The notes: generated from the sequence alone by a model not told the origin. Shown: positions 1 to 10,206, numbered from the stretch's first letter. The stretch: DNA of 64,000 nt from Tetrapyrgos nigripes (GCA_013368315.1 JAACJM010000020.1:124001-188000), one strand, 5' to 3'. Made by a program: numbers and translations.

Positions 1-1738
1 TAAATGGTAGAATGAGCACAGCTGCTAGTGGTAGAAGGCTGAGTAGGCTCATGGTAGTGTGTTGAAACAGTAGATGACCATGTGGTAGAAGTGGTGGTAG
101 ATGGTTGGGTGGGAGGTGTAGAAGGAGCAGCTTGTAGAGGCAGTATTGTTCTAGTGGAATGAGCTATAAAAGTTCATGGCAGTAGAGGGAGTGGTAGATA
201 TGCTTGTGACTGGGTAACGTGAAGTGGATATGTTTTGCATATCTGATAGTGGAGAGTAGTGATGCTTGTCACAGTAGAGGGGGCAATATATGTGTTTACG
301 ACTGAGTAGCGTGGGGGGAGAGGCAGTTCTCAATTTGACGATGAAGAGAAAGTGGCCGGTGCACCAATGTTGGTTGGGGTGTCAACATGAGGGAGGGAAT
401 GGAACAGCATGAGGGATTTGGTATGTGGGAAGACCAGTGGTTGATAAACGAATGGCCAGTTTGGTGCTCGCTCAACAGAGAGGGGAGGCATAGATGTAGG
501 GATGTGTTGACGTAAAAGTGATTGAGGTAAATGATGGTTAAATGTAAAATTGGAGGCAATTGAGAAAACTGTTAATGCTGACAATGCAACGTGTGGAGTG
601 AGGATGCATACCAAGTAGTCATTTGGATTCTTTCTGGTCACTACCTCACTCCCTACCAACCTCTCTTCATCCTCCTGCAGTGGTCTTCTTAGCTTTGATT
701 GTACTCGTTGCCCTCCATAGATTACTCACTGATGAGACAGATCCTCTGGGACGTGGTTGAGGATGAAAAGGGTTTGATGATTTGTCTAGAGATCCGAGGT
801 CCACATGGATGCGAAAGTATACTGGTCTGAGCATCTGGGACTCAGGTAAAGGTGGTACATGCTTGCAGGAAGTGGTAGTGCAAATTCCAAATATTAGACC
901 AAGAGATATGCTATTCCTGAGTGTAGATTTTAAAGTGAAGCACGAGTAGGTAGCGAAGGGGAACGAGGACTCTGAGGCAGCTGGGCACTCAGAGTGGTCT
1001 TTGGACTCATGCAATGTGCTGGCGGTACTGAGGAAAGAGGAAGGTACCGCATCACATGAGTCCAAAGACCTCTATCTGCCTCGCCCTCTTTGAGGACACA
1101 TCAGATCAACAATTATTGTTAGTAACCAGCCCCTATCTTATGTAGATGGCTGCCTCAAGGGTTCTTTGTTCTCGGTTATCTTCAGTTACTAACTACCAGA
1201 AATGTGGGCCCATATATGGTGGCAAGTACAAGCCCGAAAATTAGCAAATGGTGGCTATACTATATTGTTTTGAGCTTATGAACAGGGATAGGAGCCAAAC
1301 ATGCCAAGATATTTGAAGACACATGGTGGTATTTGTAGGCGGAGGGTTTGTGACACATCATTAGGTATGGTCAAAGTGTGGGGAAAAAATCCATTGATCC
1401 TTGTTGGTTTTATTTGAAGCAAAGTTCAGCAAGGTCATCCTAAATGACTTACAAGATGTAGTATTTCTAATTTCTCTCCTCTTTTACTTCCTTCCTTTTC
1501 TGTCACATGTGGCAAGACGGACCTCATCTATGAACTGCCTTTTCTAGGTCACTTGTTCTTTCTTTTATCTCTGCTTTGGTCATATACTTAGTGTACTCAT
1601 AGCCACAGTAACCTCAGCTTCATATCACTGAGGTTAGTACTTATTCATACTTATTCTTCTATTTAGTCTTACTTACACAACATACAGCAAAGTCTTTTGT
1701 ATTAGACTCCAAAGAGAAAACCACAAGAAGGCTCATAA
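1..1738. other. Unassigned accessory stretch, purine-rich, no supported gene
   Basis: The first ~600 bases are strongly G/A-rich on the + strand with many degenerate GGTAG/GTGGTAG repeats, which look like a decayed repeat. An open frame on the - strand at about 667-1065 lacks an ATG start and recognisable domains, so it is not called. A 16-bp inverted repeat lies at 996-1070. Nothing else in this stretch can be assigned. Confidence 0.5.
996..1070. repeat. 16-bp perfect inverted repeat (stem-loop)
   Basis: GGTCTTTGGACTCATG at 996-1011 is repeated as its exact reverse complement at 1055-1070, with a 43-bp spacer. It could form a hairpin in DNA or RNA, or it could be a foldback or excision relic. 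No terminator-like U-tract follows. Confidence 0.7.
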
Positions 1739-1974
1739 AGCAAATGATTAACAAGGTCACAAGCCAGAGAGCCAGAGGGCCAGATGGTGGCTGTGTGGAT
1801 GCAGAATGTACAAACAGAAAGCAAATAAAAATGGTCAATTAACAAGGCTACAAAAACCTGGTGGCTGTGTGATGCAGAATGTACAAACAGAATGCAAACA
1901 GAAAATGTTTGATTAATGAGGCCAAAAGCCAGAGAAGCAGATAGTGGCTGTGTGGATGTGGAACGTACAAACAG
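1739..1974 (+). repeat. Minisatellite, left part (about 3 units of ~80 bp)
   Basis: Three diverged tandem units share the landmarks GTCAATTAAC or TTTGATTAA, AAAGCCAGAG, GGTGGCTGTGTG and GAATGTACAAACAG. The array continues in the same orientation at 9991 on the far side of the transposon, so the element inserted into a pre-existing array. The left units read CA or TG (GGATGCAGAATG) where the right units keep CG (GGACGCGGAATG), which suggests CpG decay of this side. Confidence 0.85.
1966..1974. repeat. 9-bp target-site duplication, left copy
   Basis: TACAAACAG immediately precedes the left terminal inverted repeat and recurs exactly at 9991-9999 just outside the right one. Nine base pairs is the usual duplication size for Mutator/MULE-class insertions. 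The caveat is that TACAAACAG is also part of the minisatellite unit; its exact abutment to both ends still supports the duplication. Confidence 0.85.
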
Positions 1975-2051
1975 GATATATAAGGCTGGACAGATATCGT
2001 CATGAATTCCACGGTCACATTGTCCTGGTAATCCAGCCAAATTTACCAGCG
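1975..2051 (+). repeat. Left terminal inverted repeat of the MULE-like element
   Basis: The sequence reads inward from GATATATAAGG and pairs as reverse complement with 9914-9990. The first 36 bases are identical in both ends; the differences beyond are mainly C/T or A/G. Confidence 0.9.
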
Positions 2052-2609
2052 ATTCCTTCTTCTCACCATGTCCTCTTACTGCTGGCTCCTCTTCTTCTAG
2101 ATCGTCAATTTACCACTGTATCTCTTCTCTTCTCTTTCTCTTGCTTCTCCGAGGAATCAACGGTCGTTGATCGCTCTCCCTGATTCTTTGGAATGCTTAG
2201 TGTCCAATTGGCGCGACACAGACTCCTCCATCTCTTGGACTATTCCATCTCTTCACCACCACCCATCTCATCGAAGATTTGCCCTTCCTGACGTGTTCAC
2301 TCCCTTAGGACCACTTTTCTCCCGCATTCTGACAGCTGCCAATCATGGGCTCTTCTGTGTCGCTCACCACCTTCTACACGCGTCCTGACCTGGTACAATC
2401 GCCTCAATTATCGATGGAGCTGGGATAGGAAATACCACAGACGTATTGCCTTCTAACTATGCCGAACAGGTGCGTTTCCATTGCAGTTACCTTTTTTTGT
2501 AGTAATTAATCGTCGTTGCAGGCCCTGAAACTGATGCGTCTATTGTCTTCGCGTTTCTGGTCAATTCCTCCCACTTCCCAGCACATACAATGACTGAGCA
2601 CACCTCAAA
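2052..2609 (+). other. Non-coding 5' part of the element
   Basis: CT-rich sequence between the left inverted repeat and the first recognisable transposase exon. It presumably holds the promoter and 5' end of the transposase gene. No start codon, TATA box or splice-linked first exon could be fixed here. Confidence 0.4.
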
Positions 2610-5600
2610 GTGTCTGTGCCTCAGCTACGACAACTTTTGAACGTCGTTCAGACCCCCCAGCAATGCAACTGTACCGCAACTACCCAACACCATGACCTTA
2701 CCGCAAACACGAAGCCTACTGACTACCCTGCTCCAACCCTACTTCCCAAGCAGCCAATATCCTCAACAACTGTCCCCACCACCCCTCATTATTTGGCCTG
2801 AGCTCAACCTCTCTCACTGCGACCAATTCATGTTCCTGCAAACCCTCCAGTCGTTTGGCCAGTGTCAGCAGCGATGTCCATCTCTCCTTCCCCGTTCCCT
2901 GCTGCCCCTTTGTCTTCTGGACTGACAAATGCAGCATGTTGGTCTCCTACGTCTCATCTACTGGCGTCCACAAGCAGGCAGTCACCGAGTTGGCTAATGG
3001 ACATTTTGCAAGCTCAAACTATGTGCAATACCTCTGGATATCCGGTTGAAGAAATCTCGTTTCAGACCAGGGCGGCAATAAGGAAATCAGCTGAAGTAAG
3101 TCTAGTGTCCATTGATGTATTCTCTCATGTATCTGACACGTTCTTTCAGTCTCTTCTTAGATATCTACATGTGTCTGATGCCCAACGACAAGCGCTCGAG
3201 GATATTTACTGCAACTCGGAGCAGACCGTTCTCAATTTTGATGACAGCAACCAGGACAAAGCCCGAGACAAGCTGGCCGAACTAGGATCGGACAGGGTTG
3301 GTCGGGAAGATCTCAGTAGTAGATGGAGCTGTGCGTGGTCAGAGAAATGGTTGACAAAGAAGGGTTATAACAAATGGATGTTATATAAGTGGTAATACAC
3401 CTTTTGTGGTCGTCTAGTTCCAATTTATTCATTTCATTTTCATTACCCTAAGCCTCTCCAGTCACGATAGCAATGCAAAGCACAAGTATGAGCAAAATTG
3501 AAAGCTTCGCTCGGAAGATCCCTCATACACCATCTCTGAACGCAAGAAGAGTCTTCATCTCCTTCCTTATCCCTACACTGGCTGCATTGTACACGTTGAG
3601 ATATTGGAATGTGAAGACGGCTACGTACAGCGAATATCCGGCGTCTTTGAGCATAATGAAGAGTGCTGCAAGTCGTGAATGACCCGCCCACCACCCATCC
3701 CCTTCATGAACACGTTTACGAAGTTGCAATCCTTCAACTTGTAAAAGGAGCAACGTAAGTCGAATTAACATTTTGACCAGGCAAAGGCTGACTCGTTGTC
3801 TAGCCTCACCGCAATCCAACGAACTAATCAAGAAATGATATCCAAGAAACAGTATCGTGGCCTTCGTGGCGATCAATCCAAGGCCAACTTTCACTACATA
3901 ATCCTATCTTCCGACAACATCACATTATATCGGAAACACGCCCTCTTGTATGGCATCGACATTCGTCTAGCGCCACAGTACAACATCGACAACTGGATCA
4001 ACACTCCCCTTGGCTCCCTACCCACCAAAATCCAAGCCCAGATCCGAGAGGCAATATTCTATTATCAAGCACAGGCAGAGCGAGGTGATCAGATTAAGGT
4101 CTGCATTGCGACCTTGGAGATGGACAAGGCTGTGATGAAGTACGTTCATAAGGGCCAGTTAATTTTCAACAGAACATTTGGAGTCTGCAGCGAGCGTATT
4201 CTGATGTTCATTGCTATGGGTATTGACGAGAACAGGAAAGGTCTTCCTATTGCCATCTTCCTCTTCTCTGCACCCCTGGGTGCCCAAGCGACGCATGCCA
4301 ACTATGACAGGGAGATTCTGTACGAGTTGTTGAAGTCGTGGAAGGATCACCTTGAGAAGAAGTTTTCAACAGCATTCACCCCTACCTGCATCATCACTGA
4401 CACTGATGTTTGCAAGCAAAACGCTCTCATTTGTTTGTGGGCAAACATCATCCTTTTGCTCTGCAAATTTCACGTTACGCAATGTTGGACAAATAGCAGG
4501 AAAGCCAAGGTTACTGGAAAGCAGGAAGATGTCATCAAAGCTGACATAGTCAAGCGTTTGAAGTCGCTGGAGCAGCGGTAAGTAGTTTAGGCTTCTATTT
4601 TCTTATTCATCTTCTTAACATCAACCTTTGCTTCAGTTTGCTTGAGATGGTCAAGCATGAAGACGCTATGTTGCTCATACATCAAGAACAAGTGTATTTC
4701 AGAACTCTGCAAACCCAGAAACCTGGCAACAAGACCATCAAGGGTGCATTACTGCATATCATGTATCTGCTGGACAATTGGATGCTGGAGGCGACATGGA
4801 AGAGTTGGTCCGCTTATGGAAGGAAGCAGGCAGCTGCAGTTTTGGCAGTAGAGCCAGAGGATGTTTTGACGACAACCAACCATCTGGAGCGTTTCAATGG
4901 GATATTGAAGGGAAAAGAGATTGGGGCATGGCTTCATTCTGGTCGTTGTCTGTGTTTCAATGTGCTCATTCTCCTCCTCATAAATCAAATTCTCCCTCAT
5001 CTTTACCAGCTCTACTGACAGCGAAGAGGTTATCAGGATTGGTTGGGAGCAAGATTCCGTGAAGCAGCTGGTGGTGGTGATGTCTTTGAGATGAAGAAAG
5101 CTTTGCAAGAGGAACGAAGGGCCAGGAGGGAGGCAGAGAAGAGATACTGCTACTGGGAGCCTGACTCGTTGAGAGACAATGGCACCAAGGCAATACTCAC
5201 TTCACATGCCTTCAGAAACACAATTCGACTGGGTGAGGATGGTAATCTTATTCAGGGATTCTGCCGCTCATCCAGCGGCGACCTCATTTATACCGTGGAG
5301 CTTCGTAGGATCGGGACTGGTTCTTGCAGCTGCATGGAGTTTAGTAGCCGAGGAGGGGCATGTAAACACCTTCATGCTCTTCGACATGTTGCTTTTTTCT
5401 ATCTGCGGCAGCAAAATCAGGCACCTTTCTTCTTTCCTTCTTCTGAAGTGGAGGCTATGGGAGCAAAGAGACTTGCGTCTAGCGCTGCAGTTGAGACGGT
5501 TGAAGACGAAACAGACAACATTGACAACACCGATTGGACTGCGCTTCAACAAGCAGCGGCTGACGATACGACTTTGGGAGACGAGCTTGATGAGAAAGAG

Positions 5601-6057
5601 GGAACAGCAAGCATTGGGGTCGAAGTTGTTGAGGATGAGGATTCTGGGGGTGATGTGGGTTTTACGGCAGAGGTATGTTCATATATTACCTCGTTAAGTT
5701 TTTGTTGCTGATGTCTACAAAATATAGGATCAGCAAGAAGCCATCAACGGGCAGGTAACGAACAGCATCAAGTATCACATTGCCAGTGCTTCGAAACCAT
5801 TACAAGGAATCAAGAACCTTGTATCGGAATTGGCCTTCCTTCCTCAAGACGAAACGATTGAAGAATTTCAAGATCTCATTCAAGACATATCCAATAGTTT
5901 TCATGCTTTACGCCTTCAACATTCTCCTCCCTCCCCAACACAAACGTGTACAGCTTCCAACGCTTCCTCTCCTTCAAATTCTCCACCCAGGCAGACAACC
6001 TCAATGCCAACCACTCCAGAGCGAGGACCAGCACTCGGATATCCAACTGCATGGTGA
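2610..6057 (+). pseudogene. MULE transposase with SWIM zinc finger, degenerate
   Basis: This was the element's transposase. Exons by splice signals and frame are about 2610-3095, 3150-3391, 3462-3754, 3804-4577, 4637-5672 and 5728-6057, roughly 1,050 codons. Seen: an N-terminal Pro/Ser-rich region; the conserved pre-catalytic block around YPYTGC and HEHVYEVAILQL; the MULE DDE core (TFGVC at ~4171, SAPLG, ITDTDV, LLCKFH); and a C-terminal SWIM finger (CSC...CKHLHAL, ~5320-5390) followed by an acidic tail. Breaks: in-frame TGA at 2799, 3499, 3676 and 5016, plus a frame change near 3660-3690. The residue before TFGVC is Asn-Arg where the family usually has Asp-Gly, so the first catalytic Asp seems lost. 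The true start is not visible. The family call is firm; it is very probably inactive. Confidence 0.85.
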
Positions 6058-6451
6058 ACGGTCAGCTTTAGAACAGCTGTGGAAGTAGACCAGACGCCAA
6101 TTACCCTTCCAGGCGTTGCCCAGCTGCTGTTGCCTCCTCTGCAGCTACAATCAATGTGTCCTCCCACTCATGGAGCGTTCGTGCATTCTCTAATTCCAAC
6201 CAAACATTTATTTGCCCCTTCGCCAGAAAATAGACAAGTTCGTCAGAGTTCCAATTCGTACATGCCTTGAAAACTTGATATACAGGTATGTCTGCCCATT
6301 TCCATTTCATTTTCCAAGGTTTCTTGTGCTTATTTATCTCTTCAGAAGTATGGCCAGTGTATCAGTTTATTCTAGTATCTCCATCCTGTAGCATAGTCTT
6401 TAAATTCTTAATTCTAAAACTTTTTGAGAAAAAACTCAGTCTCCATTCCAG

Positions 6452-7286
6452 AATGTCTGTTCTGAAACGGAGATCTTTAATTTTGCACGACGCGGACAGG
6501 GCTTTTCCGGCATTCATATTGGTACACTGATGGGAATGGGTAGCACTCAACCAGTTCGACTCAAGAATGAAGGGCTTGAAGATGTTCTGGAAGACTTGAA
6601 GAACGAACCACATGTAAGACAAATTGTGGGTTATCACCGTCGTAAGTTCAAACTAAGTTGGACATGTCTACATCTGACCATTATCACAGAATCGTTAGGA
6701 ATCCGGGCTCCTCGTTTGAGCAACAAGTATCATTCCACAATGGACACGATATATTCCCCTGACCAGTTTCCGCAGTTGAAATGACACTTCAAACAAAACC
6801 CCTTTGGTGCTATGATCTTCAATTTTGGCTGGTCAGTTCGCACCTTCAAACATAGGGACTGCATGAACTATGGATACGGGTGGTGTGCAATTACTGCACT
6901 TGGTGACTTTGATGCGAAGGAAAGCGGCCAGTTGATCTTGTGGGAGTTCAAGCTGGTCATCAACTTTCCCCCTGGCTCAACCATTCTTATTCCTTCCACT
7001 GTTGTGACCCACTCTAATGCAAGGATAGCTCCAGGTAAGTATTGATCTCTGTTCAGCTTTTCAATTATTGATACTTAGTATTCTATCATTTGCATTGGGG
7101 ACCAGCGCATGTCTATCACCGAATTTACATTGGGTGAAATCTTTCATTATGTTGATAATGGATTCAAGCCTTAAAAAGACCGTGAGCCAAGTGGAATGGA
7201 AGAAGCGGGAGACAGCAAGAAAGACTGCACCCTTTGAGAGACTTCATTACTTCTCAAAATTGTCTGATTTGCTGTCTGGAATGTAA
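6452..7286 (+). pseudogene. TET/JBP-like 2OG-Fe(II) dioxygenase, degenerate
   Basis: This resembles the fungal transposon-linked dioxygenases related to TET and JBP, which oxidise methylated pyrimidines in DNA. Exons look like 6452-6641, 6690-7034 and a last one from about 7106. Seen: FSGIHIG in the N-terminal part; the iron-binding HRD motif at ~6852; GYGWCAITALGDFD; FPPGSTILIPS; the distal His in THSN; and the Arg block RMSITEF after the last intron, where the 2OG-binding Arg usually sits. Breaks: an in-frame TGA at 6782-6784 (LK-stop-HFKQNPF, where Arg fits), no phase-correct join into the RMSITEF exon, and a frame change after GFKP near 7160. The first exon is not found. The oxygenase fold is clear; the methylcytosine substrate is inferred from family only. 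Confidence 0.75.
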
Positions 7287-7389
7287 AGTATGTCAAACAT
7301 TTTCTTGATTCGAATGCGCTCGTACTACGTAGCAACTATGTAAAGTTTTTCAGTGAAAAATTATCTTTCTGTATGGTCAGTCTCTGGGT

Positions 7390-7502
7390 CAGTAAGTATA
7401 ATGCAAATTTCAGTAGTATCAGGTAAGTATCATGCAAGTCATTATCGGACAAGTAAGCATTGTGCAAAAAAGTATTGGTAAGTATTGGTAAGTATCATGC
7501 AA
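7390..7502. repeat. Short tandem repeat of a GTAAGTATCATGCAA motif
   Basis: Four to five imperfect copies of GGTAAGTATCATGCAA lie between the 3' ends of two convergent genes inside the transposon. Each copy starts with a consensus 5' splice-site sequence. Role unknown; it could be a simple minisatellite. Confidence 0.6.
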
Positions 7503-7584
7503 TGATTGCTGGACTATGAAGTCGATAAAAGAGTGGGTGCAATGGTTCAGAACAAAGGTGCGAGCAGGATGCAATGAGGAGATA

Positions 7585-8452
7585 TCAATCATCAAATAAA
7601 ACAGCTAACAGGGGGTAGTCACATTCTGGGTCATTTTCCGAAGGATCCATGAAAAGGCAAAGGCATGCATTGCACTCCCATATGTCAGGCTCATGACGCT
7701 GCTTCTTCTGAGAATGAGAAGAGGAAGGCTCTGAAAAAAAATCACCATTGAACTTAGTCAGTCAAGGGACTCCGAGTCAGACCAATAATCTACCTTACCT
7801 TGAGCAGAGAAAGACGAATCCACTCACTTTCGCTTGGTACGCTGTGGTACTGTCGAAAAGCAGATGAAATGATGAATCAAAACCACAAAAGAAGGTGACA
7901 AACCTTGTGGCATCTCGACCTTCACTTTCAGCTTCCTTTCCGGAGTCAACAATGGAGCAGCGGTGGAAGACTGAGAAGAGGAACTTGAAGCTGTCCTTGA
8001 TCTTTTGAGAACTCAGAAAGCATGCTGGTAAATGGGGTTAAGCCATTCTAAAAGTAATATCAATGAATAATTGTAGATAAGTTTAACAAAAATCAGACAC
8101 TTACCACTAGTAGAACACCGATCGGAATGTCCTTTCGGGACTTGACATACAACATACGACTGATTGCGATGCGAAGGGTTATGTGCGGTTCCAGGAGCAG
8201 TGAATGCATTCACGCGTAGCTGGCATGCACAACGGTATGAATGAAAGAACCCATTGTTAACAAGAGCTTGAGGCTTGACAGGACCGTGTTTGTCTACAGG
8301 ACTGAGAATTATCAGATAATGCAGATTTGCGAAACTTGGAAAGAAAGTACTTACTAAGGAATATGCACAACATTGCCTTGCTTGTCGTAAAGTTGGATAG
8401 CGGGCATTTCCACAGCATCTGCAATGGGAGAAGTTAGTGTACTTGGTTTCAT
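7585..8452 (-). CDS. Transposon cargo protein A, Cys-rich, unknown function
   Basis: A five-exon model fits all splice sites and frames: 8452-8355, 8301-8105, 8011-7904, 7849-7799 and 7730-7585, 200 codons in all. It starts at ATG 8452 (MKPSTLTSPIADAV). The central part has NNGFFHSYRCACQLRV, a TAPGTAHNP block and VVCQVPKGHSDRC, so spaced Cys/His residues that resemble a GRF-like zinc ribbon. A Ser-rich linker follows, then a basic TKRK stretch and a C-terminal WECNACLCLF segment ending at 7585. Codon 143 (7824-7826) is TGA directly after the basic stretch; everything downstream stays in frame, so the stop probably replaced CGA. Either the protein is truncated at 142 residues or it is a recent pseudogene. 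No function is recognised. Confidence 0.65.
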
Positions 8453-8709
8453 TGAAAAGAAAGGATGAGTAAGTGAAATGGTCAGAGGAAAGGGAAGAAG
8501 GAATGGAGAGTGGGACCACGTCTGCCCTGTATATATCAGTGACTGGGGGGTTTGATCCTTACTATGACCCCAAAGGAAATCAACAAACTTCTCAAAAAAT
8601 TCTCAATTTGGAGTAATTACTACTATTACAGGAAGCCCGATTTTCAATGAAAAGAAGCTGCATATGGTACAGACAGCGAAGACAGCAAGAGAGCAAAAGA
8701 GAAGACGTT

Positions 8710-9667
8710 TCAGGCCTCCTCCTCAGTCTCCAACTTGTCAAATGACGCTTCAAAGGAGGTTTCGAACAAAGTGTCAACCGACTTGTCCGGTACTGAGAAA
8801 AGACTGTTCTCTGGGAAAATCAAGATAAGAAAAAAAGATTGCAAGCGTAAATCTAAGAACCTACCTTCAAAGAACGAATCTTCAAATTCGCTATCCATGT
8901 CAGAGACTACACTTGTATTTCCTGCAGAAAGATTTGTGAGCCGAAGGAAGAAGATCCTTTCAACACTCACCAGTCACCTCAATGGGCTCATAGATGAGCG
9001 TTGCAATGTCAACAACATGTACGTCTCGTTGAGACAAAAATTGTTCTCGAAGCTCTGAAAAAACATTATTCAGCCAAGTACACTGGGAATAAGAAGTAAC
9101 AAAGTGTGAAGAAGCATACCTTTGAGCTCATTGAGCTCCTTGTCAGTCATACTATCATAGTCAACAGGTGGATACACCTCGTCCAGATCCATGGGAGGTA
9201 ATTGGACTGGTTGAGGAATCAGGATGGAGGGAATCAGGGTGCTGTCTATAAGGTGCCTGTAGACAGCATTGATGTTGGCTGAAAATGTAGTTGAGCAAAA
9301 GAAAGAACAAGAGAATAGATATCAACATACCAATAAGCCCACAAGGCTCTTCATCTCTATCACAGTCGACTCGATTTGAGGCCAGCTTTAGAACAACGTG
9401 TGGGGCAAGGTTGTGCTTGCAGCAAATGGTGATTTGACCCGTTCTTATGAGTTGTGAGACCTCTTGTGGAGGCAACGGATCACCTGAAGAATTGCGAGGG
9501 CTAGGAAAGAAAATGTCAGAAAATTGAAACAAGAGATGAATAGGATCACATACTATGGGACCTGAACGAACAAACCTGCAAGGGATGTTGGAATCCCTGG
9601 TTCCACCCTTGTTTCCATCAGATTCGACTTGAAATTTGGTAGCGGTCAGGAAGAGAGCTGGAGCCAT
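8710..9667 (-). CDS. Transposon cargo protein B, unknown, intact
   Basis: A six-exon gene reads cleanly: 9667-9576, 9500-9331, 9278-9120, 9054-8971, 8921-8865 and 8810-8710, all GT-AG, giving 220 residues from ATG 9667 to TGA at 8710. It is the only gene of the element without a break. The N-terminal half has ITICCKHNLAPHVVLKLAS followed by spaced Cys (VDCDRDEEPCG), which may bind zinc in the style of a GRF finger. The middle is Pro-rich (QPVQLPPMDLDEVYPP), then a charged helix (MTDKELNELKELREQF). The C-terminus is acidic (EFEDSFFEE, KLETEEEA). Its upstream end faces the right terminal repeat. Function unknown; the conserved frame implies it is, or was recently, expressed. Confidence 0.7.
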
Positions 9668-9913
9668 GGAAAAATGTGTCGAATGGAGAGCTTCGATGCA
9701 CTAATGAACGTGTCGTGTCATGTTGGACATCTTGCAGGCTGGCCTGCAGGTTGAGGAGCTGAAGAATGGAATGGAAGGTAAGAAAAGGGCAAAGCTAAAA
9801 AGAGTGTGTTGAGGGAGCATGTAATGAAGATATTGGAGTCTCGACGCTGCCAGACGTGTTGGCCAGCATGGAGGTAGGAGGATGGAAGCAATGTGATGAA
9901 CGTCAATCGTTGC

Positions 9914-9990
9914 CGCCGGTAAATTTGGCTGGATTACTGGGACAACGTGACCATGGAATTCATGACGATATCTGTCCAGCCTTATATATC
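9914..9990 (-). repeat. Right terminal inverted repeat of the MULE-like element
   Basis: Reverse complement of 1975-2051 with about six mismatches. The outermost 36 bases are identical to the left end. Confidence 0.9.
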
Positions 9991-10206
9991 TACAAACAGA
10001 TAGCAAACAAAAATGGTCAATTAACGAGGCCACAAAAGCCAGAGGAGCAGATGGAGGTGGCTGTGTGACGCGGAACATACAAACAGAAAGCAAACCAAAA
10101 TGTTTGATTAACGAGGCCAAAAGCCAGAGAGGCAGATGGTGGCTGTGTGGACGCGGAATGTACAAAGTGAACCAAACAAAAATGTTCGATTAACGCGGCC
10201 AAAAAT
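9991..10206 (+). repeat. Minisatellite, right part, starting with the right 9-bp duplication
   Basis: TACAAACAG at 9991-9999 is the right target-site duplication. Two full units and one partial unit follow in the same orientation as the array left of the element. These units keep CpGs (TTAACGAGGCC, GACGCGGAATG) that read TpG or CpA in the left array. Confidence 0.85.

Larger units (their letters stand above)
1975..9990. mobile_element. MULE-like DNA transposon with cargo genes
   Basis: The element is 8,016 bp, bounded by 77-bp terminal inverted repeats (outermost bases GATATATAAGGCTGGACAG on both ends) and flanked by a perfect 9-bp duplication. Inside are a MULE-type transposase with a SWIM zinc finger, a TET/JBP-like 2OG-Fe(II) dioxygenase (both + strand, both broken), and two compact multi-exon genes on the - strand. 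The repeats differ at only about 6 of 77 positions, mostly transitions, so the insertion is not ancient. The transposase has several TGA codons, a frameshift and a changed catalytic residue, so the copy is probably non-autonomous now. Superfamily placement rests on the transposase motifs plus the 9-bp duplication. Confidence 0.88.

Noticed and set aside
667..1065. Possible Ser-rich protein on the - strand
   Set aside because: It has no ATG, no splice-linked exons and no recognisable family; the hairpin lies inside it.
1975..9990. KDZ-type transposon
   Set aside because: The transposase core and SWIM finger are MULE-type and the duplication is 9 bp; only the dioxygenase recalls KDZ-linked elements.
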